64,000 nt of DNA. Source: Amblyornis subalaris. Its lineage: Eukaryota; Chordata; Aves; Passeriformes; Ptilonorhynchidae. The stretch's first letter is position 1. Each line of letters begins with the position of its first letter. The stretch spans positions 7,749,634 to 7,813,633 of the forward strand of contig JACAXG010000018.1 of assembly GCA_018881555.1 (NCBI GenBank), given 5' to 3'. This document shows, in pieces, positions 25,651-39,690 of the stretch. The notes beneath the pieces are model-generated. The model was not told where the DNA came from. It saw only the letters and a list, made by a program, of their open reading frames with translations, and searched no databases. Position numbers and translations under genes: made by a program.

Positions 25651-28274
25651 TCAAATTAAAAATCTACAGCTAAGGAAGTCCCGGACTACTGGAAATCAGA
25701 ATAATAAAGGTGAAGTACCAAAATGGGTTTCTCAGTTCTTACACCCCTTTCACCACTGACCTTTGCTATTGCTTATCAGCTGAAACAAGATAATTTAAGA
25801 TACTGGCTACAAAAACCTCTAGTCAAAGCCTCTATGGTCTTCCCTATACCCCTTACTGAAAAGATATGTTTTACCAAAATGGATAGTCTCTTCCAAATTC
25901 CTACAATTCAGCCAGCACTCCATCATTACTCCTGTCAATACCATACCTGTTCTAGCTACTTCACCCTCTGATCAACATCATAGCTAAGTTCCCCTGAACA
26001 GCAAGAGCTGCTGAAAGACAAAGTTGAGAAGAGACATGACAGAAGTAATTTTATTCTTTCCTTACTGGCAGTACTACATCAACATAAAATAGCTGCTGCT
26101 TCTTCCTGTTCCCACTCTACATCCTTTTACTATGAAAACACTGCAAATAAGGTTAAATTACTCTTTTACAGCAACAGTACATTTGCAGAAGCTAGGATGT
26201 GACATGACAGAAATTAAGTCATTGTCAGAATTGGTGCAGGTGTCGCTTTTCTTTAGATTACATACAGTATTGCAGCTTTTTCCCTCAAAATCCTTACGGC
26301 AAGATTTTGAATAGACATCACGGGTTGCAAAAGCAGAACAAGCCTCTCATAAATTTCTACTACCCAGGCACTATAATAAGAGCTTTTTTTGCCATCTACC
26401 TCATTTCTTTGCCAATGGAATGCAGAATCATCATTAGTCTTTCCAGCATGCAGCCAATTAAGTTCCAGTGAATTGTCTCTTCCAGTTTCAGGTGTGTGCA
26501 GATAAGCTGTTTTCCCTTGCAGCTCTCCTAAGGGGCATACTTACCTTTTACTGAACAACTACAATCGGTGCAGATTTTAAGAACTTCTGCCAGAAGATGC
26601 ACAATATTAGTGCCACTTTAAAAAATGCTATTTAATCACCAGATATCAGGGCAGTGCAGAATGTGATGCATAGGAATTAGCTATTCAAAGACACGGTCTT
26701 ATGCTAACATATCCTGATGTAGGCTGACTTTGTGGTTTTCCTTGCATAGGAACTCAGCATCCAAAGGTGCTTTATATCACCGTAAGTCTAGATATTATTG
26801 TGGCATATAAGACATACCAGAAAGCTACTGTTGCTCACAAGACACAGAAGGATATTCTCAGAGCACCTGTTCACAGAACAAACGTCACACTGATCACAGG
26901 AAAGGGAGGGAGGCAATAAATACAAATTTGTAAATAAGATCCCAAGATCTTTATACAGGGTTGTATAAACCTCTGTTCTGACAGCTACTTGTCTGTTAGG
27001 CCTTTGTGACCAGGCGCTTCAAAACTCAATACTCTTCCTTCTGTGATCTGGAAGTTGAAAGTACATTACATTTCGCCTGGCTCTGTACTGTCAGTGCACC
27101 TTCATCTTGCTCCCTTCAGCATCCTATATGTGTAGCACACAGGCAACCCATGTATGTGCTTCCCAATATCATATAGTTTCAGTGACAATGAGAAGCTTTT
27201 TCTAGTATGTCAGACTCAGGTTAAAATTTTTAAAACCATAAGAAGCAATTCAGGAATGTAAAGAGTCTTTCCAATAGTGACTTAGATTCCCAGAAGCTTA
27301 ATCGTCATGAGAAACAAAGTAAGACTGGGGGGGTCCCAAAACTCCCAGTCATTTTTGAGAACATGGCCATTTCTCCAGGTATCAGCTTCTCTATTCACTT
27401 TATTCACATATTTTTTCTTCTTTCTGTTCTCCTACTTCTGCTATCCTCTTGTTTAACCAACCCAATTCTCTTTTCTTCATCCTTTTAAGAGAGATTCATC
27501 TCTTTACACATTTACCCTTTCCTCTATAACACCTGGAAGTCTGTGTATACACCAAAAAGAAAAGATGGTATTTTGGATTCAAAGGCTTCTCTTTTTTCAC
27601 TGTAATAATGTTCTAAAAGCCATTGTTATGTTGGCTCCAGAGGAGTGAAGGATAAAGATTCATACATTGGTAACTGACACTCCCAGCTCACGAGTTGAAC
27701 ACTTATCTTAATCTCAGTGCACTGAAGACATGCTCCCTCTGCCTGAAAGCCCTGCGCCACACATGGGATCCATCTCACAGACAGAATGCCAGCTGGAATG
27801 CCAGTTATCTTTCCCTTTAGCTGCAATAGGACAGAGCATATTTAAGTTACTGTGAAGAACTCTGAGGCTGCAAAGGAATACACTGGTTCAGCAGTATGGT
27901 ATGCTGGACTGCACCCCACTTGCTTTAGATCTCCACAGAGATCCTAGGCTGGCTCCATTTCTACGCTATTTCAAGAACTGCCACACTTTGCTCTCACTAC
28001 ACTTCAAACTTAAAGGGCAGCAGAACACTATAAAGTGCAGGGCTGTTATCCCTGGGTCGTCAGAAAGCCTGGCAATCTCCAAACAATCATGGGCTCAGGT
28101 AATAGAGAGGCCCATTTCTGCAGGCTATAACAGTATGAAGGAGGGCTCTCCCGAGCCAGCACACAACTCATGGCCAGTTGGCGAGCTCTCCTACTCACTG
28201 ACAGACAGATTCCTTCCCTGAGGCCAGCTGGCTCAGAAGGAGGCAACAACAGTGATGCTCTAGGGCTTCAACAT
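25651..28274. other. AT-rich non-coding block
   Basis: Nothing specific was recognised. Open frames of 66-106 codons have no known domain. Confidence 0.55.
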
Positions 28275-28400
28275 GGACAATCATATAGGAGAGAGATGGA
28301 AAAGACCTACTAGGTCACCAAGTTCATTTATCTGCCAATGCACAGAAAGATTTATGCACTAAGAGCATAACCAGTGCACCACCACTTGAAGACTTNTATT
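28275..28400 (-). mobile_element. Decayed CR1-type 3' fragment
   Basis: The stretch GAGATGGAAAAGACCTACTA followed by GGTCACCAAGTTCATTTATC and TGCCAATGCA matches the reverse of an older CR1 3' region by eye. Boundaries are soft and the terminal repeat is lost. One unresolved base lies at 28396. Confidence 0.5.
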
Positions 28401-31400
28401 TTCACATCAAACTTTTGTCATCAGCTCTTACACTTGGATAACTGAGGCATCTGGGCTACATTGATTCAGATCACCAAGGTCTGGCTCATCAGAATACGGA
28501 AATAACGCTAATCTCAAAATTAATACAGCAATTAGGCACTGCCAATACATCTTTCTTAGTTCAGGAAGAACTTACTCTACAAAGCAGAAGACCCTTAAGA
28601 AACTTAAGTGGACCAATCTTTTTCCTTTTTTCAATAAAACAGAAAGTAATCAAAAGACAGAACACATTCAGAAGCCTCTAGGTTAGTATACTGCTGCCAT
28701 CACTACAAAGACTTGATGTTTATGCTCATATAGTGTCACTGCCAAGCACTTGTTTGCTCAGATTACAAAGACCTCTATCTACAATGTTTATCTCTAATGC
28801 CCAAGAAAATGTTGAACTGTTTCTACTGAAACAGTATTTGTCCCTCCTTCAAAGAGACATAGGGTTCAGCCTTTCCTGGCGTGTCTTGCCAGCTGCTGCT
28901 CTGCTGGCTCAGTCATCTCTTGCATCAAATAACACTAACGGATGCGTCAGTTATATACACTGAAGTAATTCTTCTGCCAGTATACTGTCCTTTGGCAGGC
29001 GAAGTGGCAACTGATTTTAGGATGAGGATGTATATTAGAGAGCTTGGTGCTGCTCGTGTATTACCCAGGCCACACCTGTAATGCGATATTTGTTACCGAC
29101 AAAAATTCTGGTCCCTCAAATATGTCCAACTTCTGCTTTTCTCAGCCTAAGAGGCCAAGTTGTTCTTCCTCTTTAATGTGTGCTTTATCACCTGTTGTTC
29201 TACTGAAAGTTGCTGCCCTACTGCTCCTCAGAACTGTCCACTGACACATTTGTAATACTGCCCTAACAGGCTTTCCTCTGAACTTGCCTCCTTGTGCTAA
29301 AAGAACAGCTTCTTCTCACACGTCCCCATACCTGAGGAAAAAGAAAGATATGTCAGATTCACAGAAAATGGTGTGTAGAAGCCACTCCATGATTTTTACA
29401 AAAGCATTAAAAGGACAACAGGGGCAATTGTAGTGTCAGATGTCATGATCAACAAAATCAAAAACGTCTAACACCCATCAAACATTGTTGCTCAAAGAAG
29501 AAACATCAGCTGGTTACAGAGAAGCATTACAAACCAACTGCAATTCTGCCCTCGCCTACCTTCAGATTCTCTTGTTTTCAGCAGAAAGGCTGACACATCT
29601 GCAATCAGATGCAGGGGTAACATAGGGAATTGTTAAGAATTCTTTAGTGTAGATTCTTTGAAGGAGTACAATGTGTTCCTGCAAACTATTGCATTTAACA
29701 ACACAGCAGAGGGATCTACACAGAACTGAGCTCTGGCAGTGTGCCTCCACCTTCAGGAACACTACCCAGGCTATACCACACTTGCCTTCAGCTCCTCCTG
29801 CAAAAGACACAGCAGCGATGGAGCTAATGGATTTGTAAGATAAGGAAAAATTATAAAGATTCACTACCCATGCTACACTCCCCTCTACTGCTCATTGCAT
29901 TCAGATCCCAGGGAGGCCGTAGACCAAGTCCCTGTCATACTACTGTGAGCTGTGCCCTTCCTGCCACTGGTATTGTTTGTTCACAGGTTCCACATGAAGA
30001 GAACAACATGGTATCTGCATATGAAGCTTTCCGTTTTGAAAAGTAAAAGGATATGAAAAGACATGATAAACAGCATCCCTTCAGCAGTAAACGCTACTGG
30101 GGAGAACAGAGCTAAACAGTAGCAAAAGCCCTTCTAAAACTACAAACCTGACCTTAAAAAAGAAACTCAGTTTACATTCTTTTTCTTTTTAAGCAGTTTA
30201 CCACACATTTACTTACCACTCCCTTTCATGGAGCCACTGATCTTATAGAAAAGAAAATAATGTCATCATTCGTCATATCAAAATAAAAAAATCCTTTGCA
30301 GGTATTTCTTCACTATCAAGAGCTACCAGCTCTTTTCTAAGTTCAATATAAGCTGAGACAAACCTTAAGCTCTTAATGCTATAGAATGGAATCACTACAC
30401 ATGCGTAGATCTACACACATGTAAAATTATTAAAACTTGATGTACATCTTGTCAAGGCACTGCCTTTCAAACTTTACAATCTTCTACTTACAAGTTTTCC
30501 AGCAATTCCTGAACACTGCAAATTGGGTTCTCCTACTTCACCCAGACCATAAAGAAAGAATGGTTCTCACTGAAACTTCTTACTTCTAAGCTCCTGATTA
30601 GTGTACATGACAAAAAAAATTTAAAAGCTGCACTTTGTAGAAGCTATTGTGCCTTCATCTACAGAAACAAGCTGTGCTCAAAAACTGCTTAGCTTATATT
30701 ATTTCCAAACCACCCACAAGCTCCATGGAATTTGATACAGCAGATATGCATAATACTTGCTGCACTTGAGACTACTATAGGAGATATGTTTGCTGAATCA
30801 GCCTTCAAAAGCCAGACTAATCGTAAGCCATGGGTAGCACGAAACTGTTCTCATGAGGGCACAACAAATTAAGTGTGCACAAGAAAGTCTGCTTCACTAA
30901 TGGATCCAAGGTATAAGGCTTTGCAAATTCACCAGAAGATGATCATCCGAAGTGGAAGAACTTTGGGTAGGCAGGAAAGGCAAATCAACTGACAGCAGAA
31001 TAATCTTCTCAGCTGGGCAAGGCACAGGGAGCAGCTGCTCTATCAACCACCCCACTGAACTCATTTCCCAGCAGTGGTTAGAGAAGCAGTTCCGTGAGTC
31101 AAAATTTTATAGGCATCAGCAGCAGAAGAAATCTGGCTGTTCCTCTTTCAACAGCAAAACAAGCAGAAGGAAAATGGTACACATCTACGTTACTGAAACC
31201 AAGCATTTGAAGACCTGGATACCCTAGTATCCCTTTTGCCAACTTAAAACAAACTACTTCACCTGTCCCTTTGCAAGCCCAAATTTCAAATTACTTGGTG
31301 GGAAACCAAGTCCAAAAACCAGACTGTGATCATTAACAGAGACCTTTCTGTAGCTTCAGAGAGTATTTCTGCCAACACTACTAGCATGGAGTCCAATAGT

Positions 31401-34400
31401 GACAACATCAGCTCTTATCTGTAAAATGCCAGTTATAATGCTTCTGAAGGCATACATGCAAACAGCACTGCCCAGTTCAACTACTCACTGTAACAAAACC
31501 ATTTGCTATCATACCAGTAAAGGCATATTTTATGTCACCTTCACCCATCTAGAAGTAACGCATTTTAACGAGTGCATTAAATTCAAATTCAATGAATTAA
31601 AATTCAACCACTGGCTGAGGGTCAGTCACCCTATGGACACATTTCTTTTTTCTGAGGCTACTAAGAGAGCCCACACAACTGTGTATAGACGCCTAGTTAA
31701 CACTGCCCAAGACGAATTCCACCTCAGGTACGTACACTTCACCAAATTCAGTTGCCAGAAAAGCCCTCCACCACCACAAAAACTTTTTGTCTCACAGGAT
31801 ATGTTTTACCTGCACAGCCAAACCCAATATAACACTTTCAGGATGTTTTAGAGAAAACTGAGGACAGCTGCATGTATGCTTATTGATATGACATCAGGCT
31901 GTAATAAAAGAAGTCAGGGTTCCATCTCCTTAACAATGTATGGATTCAACTGGTATCACTGGAAATTCACCATTCAATACTTCACGAAAGACACAAGCAC
32001 CTTCTGATACAGACCAAATGAAAACCATCAGTTTCCCTCTCCTCTGCCAGGCTGCTCCTGCTGCTCCCCAGCATGCTGCTGCCCCATCCCCACCGATGGC
32101 AATGCACTAGCATGCTGCTCCGGTTGGGATGGCAGGTGAAGGCCTCACTTCACAGATCGTACACATACACCCACATAAGGAGTTCATTGCCCCTCTGTCA
32201 GGCTTCTGCTGGAGACCTGGAACATTCTATTACTTTGCTGAGAAGGAAAATAAAATTAGAACGTGTTTTTTCATTTGTAAATTATTCTAACTGATTTAAC
32301 ATCATATTCCACCACCGTATTATTGGCAGTAACCATACAAGCTTTGTAGTCATCACGCAGAACCAAGATACAACTGTCACAGGTCCTGTGTAAGGAACAG
32401 TACACAGGTGCATTGCTCCAGGGACAGATTTCTTAAGACTCCAGTTCTTCCTTCCTCCAGATGAAAGAAACAACCATTGATATGAGAAGCAACACCAAAC
32501 ACTCGTCCTTTAAATTGTCAGGTGCCGGAGCTGGCGGGTCTATTTTTCCAGGTATCCATATTTGCTCGAGATGGCAGTGTGCAGAGTGGCTACTCTCCAT
32601 CCTGCTTCTCCATCCTGTCATACACACAGCCCAAGAAATCCTTTTATGCCTTCCCTCTCTGCTTGCAAAGAGCAAGCTACAAGACTACTTTCATTTTTTG
32701 TCTCTTTACAGACACGCTGAATAGATGGCTTCCCATCATGGCCCTGCATGTTTATTCTAGTAAATTATTCAACTTATTCTGTGTGGAGCAAATTAATTTC
32801 TACAGCAATTCAGCTGGTACTCCATCTACAGCATATATACTTGCTGAAACAGATTAATTCCGCCATGCAACATCATCTTTCGTTTTCTTCAGCATCTGCA
32901 CAGAACTTTTATTCAGATAAAACTATTCTTCTCCCCTTGACCCCCCCCATTCCCTGCCACAACTGATGTTTCTTGGACATAATATAGTACTTTTTCTTGG
33001 GAGTAAAAAAATATTTCCAAAAAGTTGATAAATTCTGTGAATCTAAAAACCATTTTACATTTTCCAAATCCTCTCCACTTGATTTGTTCATACCTAATTT
33101 TCACAGATATTCATTATTTAACTCCCAAACACATGGGTTGCAATATATCAAATCCTAAAAAAAAGAAGGGATTTGAATGGAACTATTCTAAAAGCAGGAA
33201 ATGAAAAATGAGGTCCAATCTGCAACGCTCTGTCACTGTCATTTAGCCACATGGGATCTACTTATTTGTACATGGAACCAACTGCTTAGCTGCTTGCACT
33301 GACCTCCTGAGTGGTAAACAAAGTTACCCAAATGTCACCACATTATCTGCTGTCAAACACACAATATTTTCACCCTTTTCTAGTATGAGAATGTCCCAAA
33401 ATGAACTTGGTTCTTCGTACAACACTACATTGTCAGGTTCATAACGCAGAGTTAACCTGATATGAACAAAGTTGAGATTTTTTTACCTAATCAGGGGAAA
33501 AAAGCAAAAATAATATGCATGCTGATAGGTTTTTTTGTATACTATCAGATTATCACATTGGGGTTGCAGTTTATTTGTTTACGAAAGTCTGAAATGGAAT
33601 CAAATATATTGACTACTTTACCTTGTTACTTGTACGTATAAAAAACTTTTGGAAAAGTCTGAATGGTTTTATGTTTTGCACATAGTTTATGACCCAGGGT
33701 GACCTTCTGGTTTAATAGAGACTGCTCTCTTGGGACCCAGACAGCATTTCTTCAGTACACAACTGTTGACATACATGACACCTTCTGTAAAGTTAGACAC
33801 ATTGTTTTAGAACAACACAGCAGTATAAGTTCAAGCTGCAAAGGCATACACTACACTAAAATCAGTGTTTGTGAAATGTTCTTATTCATTGCTCTAAAGT
33901 ATATATAACCACAAACAAATTATTATTAGTCACTGAAGTAATACTCTTCTGAGAGTACAGAGACCCCACGCTGTTATTTTACCTGCTGTCCTATGGCATC
34001 TCTCCAACTTTGCCTGCCTTACTGAGGCATTCATTATATTGACACAAGTCTTAGTCATACCATTGGTACCAAGTAGGTGCTGACTTAGGGCTCTGTCAAA
34101 ACTCTCATTAGGTGTCTTTTCTAAAAGAAGCTTGAGCAGCTCTGACACATTCCCCAAGCAACTCCACTTATGCCAAAGAGACGACAAACTGCTGTAAGCA
34201 GCACCAGGTCCTCAGGAGCAGAGGTCTCTGCCCTGTCTGTTTTCACAGTAAGACCAGTACAGTAGTACATACAGAGACTAGAGGAGACTGTTTCAATGTC
34301 TCCTTGCATCTCCCCACCTGCCTGCACTCTCCTATCATGTCTTCTAGGATATTTGCACGTTATATTTGCATGTCTTCTAGGATATTTGCACCTGTTCTAT

Positions 34401-37249
34401 CAGGCAGGTGCCTGAGTCTGCTACTTAAGAAAGCAATACCACTAAGCAAAGCCATGTTCTTCCATGGAGAAGACACTTTTTGCATTCACCTACTTGAGGG
34501 GTGACATCATTGATGAAAAGCCAACTCTTTTTTATCCTTTATTTATTGACAGCTCAAATACTTTGTCTGTATCCTTTCCCTTCCTTTTTATGTCCTTCTA
34601 CATACCATCTTAGTGCCTAACACAGACCAGTCCCATACACTCTCCTAATTTGCTCTAGGTTGCATATCCGAACGTGTTTGAAATGCAACAGTGCAGGCAT
34701 TGTGTAAGATATACGTCAGTATTTTCCAAACAACAACATAATTCACTGGTTTCCATATTTTTATTACGCTTCTCTCCACAGGGACAGCAGAACTCTCTGT
34801 CCCAGTGGGAAAATCACTCCTGCTGTTGGACACCAGCAGCAGTTCTGGCATCTAAGACTAACAGCATTATCAATTTATGACTTTAGAAACACTACCAGAA
34901 CCTAGTAGTAGTGTCTCTAATATTACAGACGGCCCATTTGTCCATTTTTTCCACACGGCCCTTCGTGTCTTTTCTTACATCCTTATTAGGGTTTCATGAG
35001 AACACTTATCTTCTCTCACGTAACACAGCTTTCAAAAGGCTCTATCCAGCTACAATTCCCACGGTAAACAAGCTGAAACCAAGAGAGAACTCCTATTGTC
35101 TGCTCTTCCCCCACCACCCCCCATGAAGATACAGCAGTCACCTCTGCTCTGAATAAGGGATCTCAGCCGAGCAAGTAACTCTCCGCCTCGGCATGCACAG
35201 CTCTACCGTGTACCACACACATCATGCACGTACCAGTCACACTGCAGGGTCCTCTGGGCAGCCACTCTTCCTGCCTGAACTGTGACACAACAAGGGAGGA
35301 TAAAAAGAGAAACATTAGGAAGGATATAAAAAAATAAAAGCCTTCAGATCCCGGAACAACCGCATCAGCAACAGCACAAGTGAGAACACTGCACTCTTGT
35401 CTGCATCATAAAGAGATGGAGCATGGTGATGGAAACAGCACCTCTGCTCCAGCCTCAAGTGACCTGTAGTCATGGCTGCCAACATTCCCTCACAGCAACA
35501 CTTCAGCAATCAAATATCCAGGTGTAGGAGGAAGATAAGGAAGATGGAAGCACCCTCCTTTTGGGTGAGAGGTCTTAAAGAACCCTTTAAAAACAGTGAC
35601 AGCCAGGCAAAAAAAAAAGCATTTGCTATGCGACCACATCTTGTAACACAGTTTGGTGCAACCTCGGGCATCCTTACGTCATTGCTCTTTTGTGTCCTTA
35701 CACAAGAAGCCACAGCCATCAGGATGAGACAGGTAACTTCCAGTCTCAACAGATATTCCAAACAATACGGGACAGACTTCAATATAGAGTCTGAAAACCT
35801 TAAAAAAAAAATTGCACCATTTCATTGAAATAGCTCCACTACACACCCACAAGCAAAGGAACTCTAATTCTCATACAGGCAGTGGGGTAGGTCCTCAGCA
35901 GAAGTCAGACATTTCCACCTAAATGAACTGTACTCTGGCCTAATCACCAGATTGGAAACTCTTTACAACTATTTTCTAGTTCTGCCAGCTTAAAACATAC
36001 TATTTTACTTCTTAACTCTCTAAAAATTGTGACCTTTATTTAAAAATCTGTTACTACATGAGAAACATTGTAACTATTCCTAATTATACTCAAAATATTT
36101 AAAACTACTGCTGTCCTTAACCATAATATTTAGTACAGCAAAAGGAGAAAAAACTATAAAACCGCTTACTCACAGAAAGAAGTATGTATATTCTGTAGAC
36201 TGGTCAACAGATTTAATTCAGCTATGTTTTATGACTGCTTTTACTTCAAGATTTGTGTATATATGTGGAAATTACTGATGAAAGAATTGCATTTATGTTG
36301 TGCTGAAATGAAAGTCATGCTGTGATAAAAATGCGTGTTTCTTTACACATCAGAGAACTAGAATAATAGGCTATTACATGGGCAATGCTGGATTTATGAT
36401 TTAAATTAGATTTATGACTTTCTTATTTATTAATTTACTTGTTTGGAGTTTTTTAACATGCGTCCTTGACTTACAGAGATTATATTAGTAGTACAATACC
36501 TACCAAAACAAGGATCTAGATCTCACTAGTATGCTTTAAAGACATCAAATTTACTGAGGTAAGTGGTCTTGCTAAGTGCGTTTTAAGTAATTTTGGTTTC
36601 ATTTCTAATTTCTACAGGTAAATGGTACCAACTTTTAGACACCTTAAAGAAGCCTAGACTTTCTGAAAGTACTACATCTCTACCCACTGCAAATCAAGAA
36701 CTTCAGTGAATCTCAAGGTGGGGTGGAAGCACCATAAAAGCACTAAAATAGAGAGACATTTTGAAAATGCTGTCTACCATTATAAAGGTGCAAGGAAAAA
36801 AAAAAAAACAAAACAACTACACCAAACAGTTATTAACTACACCTTCTTTAAAGTACTGGCTAATGAATTAAGTAGGTTAGACAGTACCTGAGAGCTTCTC
36901 AACATCCCTATAAACATCTATATGGCCAATGCAGATAATGTTTCACATTTTTAGTATTTTTTCATACAGAGTAAATGGAATTAAATATTCTCAACAATTT
37001 TTAATAAATAGCTACAATACAATATGTTGACTGCTTGTGGCTGAAGTCAACAGAGACAACTTTAGCTCTCTGGAGACATGTAGTTCTGGTTTTGCCAACA
37101 AAATTTCCTGTGCCACCTTTTCTATGCGTCATCCTGAATTTCCTCCTAAAGTGTTCCAAAAGGGAAGAGATAATGAGAAATGAAAGAACAGGAGGAAATG
37201 TAATCCTGCAAAACTGGAGGATCCTTTCAGTTTTGAAAAAGTTTATCAA
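28401..37249. other. AT-rich non-coding block
   Basis: It holds the 33-base-period duplication at 34336 and a 150-codon plus-strand open frame at 31399-31851 without a recognisable domain. No splice-bounded exon could be supported. Confidence 0.55.
34336..34391. repeat. Tandem duplication with 33-base period
   Basis: A 23-base string (CATGTCTTCTAGG...TTTGCAC) occurs at 34336-34358 and again, identical, at 34369-34391. Confidence 0.85.
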
Positions 37250-37399
37250 GGCACTAGAATTGGCTCAGTTGATAAGACCATGGGGCTAATAATGCCAAGG
37301 TCACAGGTTTGATCCCTGTAGGGGCCATTCACTGAAGAGTTGGAGTTGATGATTCTGGTGGGCTCCTTCCAACTCAGAATTTTCTGTGATTCTGTAATA
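37250..37399 (+). mobile_element. tRNA-Ile-derived SINE with CR1 tail (TguSINE1-like)
   Basis: The first 77 bases or so resemble tRNA-Ile(AAT). They contain an A box-like TGGCTCAGTTG at 37261, the anticodon-arm text GGGGCTAATAATGCCAAGG, and a B box GGTTTGATCCC at 37306-37316, then GGGGCCA closing the acceptor stem. This is followed directly by a CR1-type 3' tail (GGGCTCCTTCCAACTCAGAA, then TTTTCTGTGATTCTGTA). A tRNA-Ile head joined to a CR1 tail is the described architecture of TguSINE1 in passerine birds. The acceptor stem is mutated (GGCACTAGAAT at the 5' side) and no CCA or intact tRNA fold is expected, so it is not a functional tRNA gene. Confidence 0.85.
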
Positions 37400-39065
37400 T
37401 CATGTTCTTGAAGTTCACAATAAAAATACCGTCCCACTTTCATATGGGCAGCAAATTTGCTGACAGAGAAACATGTCTGCTTTTTAAATAATGAAAATGT
37501 CTTCAACATGTTTCTGTCACTGGAAATCACTTCTTGCAGGAGCCATTGTCAAAATCTACCCACATGTAGACTGGATGTAGTAAGGCAGGGAAATGTGGGG
37601 GGGAAAAACATAAAAGCACTCATTAACCTAGAAGGAATAAATGGAAATATTTTAAGTCTTTCAAACTGAAACACTTTTACTTCTGTTAATCCAACACATT
37701 CACTCTATAAACAAGACAGAAAACTCAAAAACAGAGAGGCATGAGATTTTTGGAATAAAAAATGAATTGTAATGTTAGCATCAGAAGCAATCTCTTGTCT
37801 GCCAGATTAAATCAGAAAACACTACATCTCTCCACAATATCGAATATATATACCCAGAACTGCCCCAAAAAATTCACTGTGAAGTATGAAAATGTGTATG
37901 GAAAAAGTGGACAGCCGTAAAGCAGCTGAAGCTGAAAACATCAGCATCCCATACTGATGATACAATAAAGCAGCAGAGAAGGCAGACAGAGCAAGGCTAA
38001 ACTATGAAGGTGCAAATACGATTTGCAGGCAAAAGTTTGAGAATGAGTGAGGAAAGGACCTGGTTTCATCTTTGTCCAACTTTAACTATAAAGGGGGAGG
38101 GTTCCCCAGTTGTATTTTGTAACAGGTAGGTTTGTGCAGAAGAAAACAAGTAATCTTTGGAATAAAATATGACAGAACTAAAGCAAGTCAATTATTTGCC
38201 AAGGGCAGAAAACATATCCACTTCCATGATTTACTAAGTCTCATTAGCTGAGAGCCTGCCCTGATCCAGAAGCCAAGAAATTATGTGACTAGTCTTTTCT
38301 TATTTCAATTTCTAAAATTCCTGATCGCATAGAAAATTGAAAAAGCAAACCCAACAGTTCAAAATACTGAAAGCAAATTTAAAAAGTCCTCAAAAATCAT
38401 TAGAGGCATCATGATTTCAAACGAGCTGATTTTAAACCACTGATTTATTAAAAGCCACCCATGGTTTTATCTGCTTTCTGAATGAATCATGGCTATTTAT
38501 GAAGAGACTGAAAGCAGTTTTGAGTAACAGGAAAAAGAGCCAACAGTAAGGCAGACACAAAACACCCAACCACCAATGAATCATTTGAAGGTATCCCCAA
38601 TGCACGTAATTACCATCCCCATTAAGCAACACTCATTGCAATTAAGTATTGTTTGGCTTAAATCAGTTACCTGGAATGTCTTCTGATCAGGCCTGTTCCA
38701 ATTAAGTGGCACTTACTTATTACCCTAATCATGCAGTATCAGTTCAAAGCAGCGTAGTACAGCTTCACCTTGAAAGCAATCAGCCTAACATTTGGCAACC
38801 AAAAACAAGAGCCCTTGAGTTTCCAAATGACAGACAACTTATAGACAAGGATAAAGCATCATTACATTGTCTTCTCTCATTTGCTTTTATTTCTAGAATT
38901 CTCCTCACATAATTCTTAAAGCTACCACCAGTTGAAGAAGATCTGTTTAAAAACAAAAGAGAGATTAAACATATTCTAAATGCCACATATTGTGCTACTC
39001 CTTAATAGGTGGTTGCTGGGGAGAACAAGAAATACAGAAACAGCAGGACAATGCTTAAAACTTTC
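37400..39065. other. AT-rich non-coding block between SINE and CR1 pair
   Basis: Nothing specific was recognised. Confidence 0.55.
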
Positions 39066-39242
39066 ATTGAATCATAGAATTGTTTAAACTGGGAAAGAAC
39101 TTTAAGAACGTCAAGTCTAACTACTAACCAGCACTGCCAAGTCCACCAGTAAACCATGTCCCTAAGCACCACAGCTGCACATCTTTTAAATACTTCCAGG
39201 GATAGCGACTCAAGCACTTCCCTTGGAAGCCTGCTCCAATGA
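39066..39242 (-). mobile_element. CR1 LINE 3' fragment, different subfamily
   Basis: The block begins TTGAATCATAGAATTGTTTA (a degraded CR1 terminus in reverse) and runs through the motif series CACTGCCAAGTCCACCA, CCATGTCCCTAAGCACCAC and CTTCCAGGGATAG, which is familiar from bird CR1 copies. It ends abruptly near CTGCTCCAATGAG. It faces the CR1 at 39421 head to head. Confidence 0.88.
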
Positions 39243-39420
39243 GTAGTTTGAGTTTAATTTATAAAAATGGAAATTTCTGTACTCTCCTCTACCAGAGCAC
39301 TGGCTATACATGACTCTTCTAAACATGTTTTGCCACTCTTGAAGTTAACTCTGAGTTAGTTACTTTTATGGTGCATATCTCTTCTCTTTCAGAGAATTAT
39401 GTAATTTTTGCTCACTCTTT

Positions 39421-39690
39421 TCTGTGGTTCCCAGCGACAGGACGAGGTGCAATGGCCATAACCTAAACAAGTTCCACCTCAACATGAGGAAGAACTTCTT
39501 TACATTGAGGGTGGCGGAGCACTGGAACAGGCTGCCCAGGGAAGTCTTGGAGTCTTCCTCTCTGGAGATATTCAAAACCCACTGGGATGAGTTCCTGTGT
39601 AACCTGCTCTAGGTGAACCTGCTGTGGCAGGGGGGTTGGATGGGATAATCTCCAGAGGTCCCTTCCAACCCTAACGATGCTGTGATGTGG
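39421..39690 (+). mobile_element. CR1 LINE, 5'-truncated 3' end
   Basis: The plus-strand frame carries NMRKNFFTLRVAEHWNRLP and ends after FLCNLL at 39612, the C-terminus of CR1 pol. It is followed by a CR1-type 3' untranslated region with GGTTGGATGGGATAATC and CCCTTCCAACCCTAACGATG. The terminal short repeat is decayed (GCTGTGATGTGG). The tail differs from that of the 19.6 kb copy, so this is another subfamily. Confidence 0.93.

Noticed and set aside
31880..31930. AGTCAGGGTTCCATCTCC as a MIR-type SINE segment
   Set aside because: The match is too short and has no recognisable core downstream.
37250..37326. Functional tRNA-Ile gene
   Set aside because: The acceptor stem is mutated, the internal promoter boxes are degraded and a CR1 tail is fused directly to the 3' side, so it is a SINE head.
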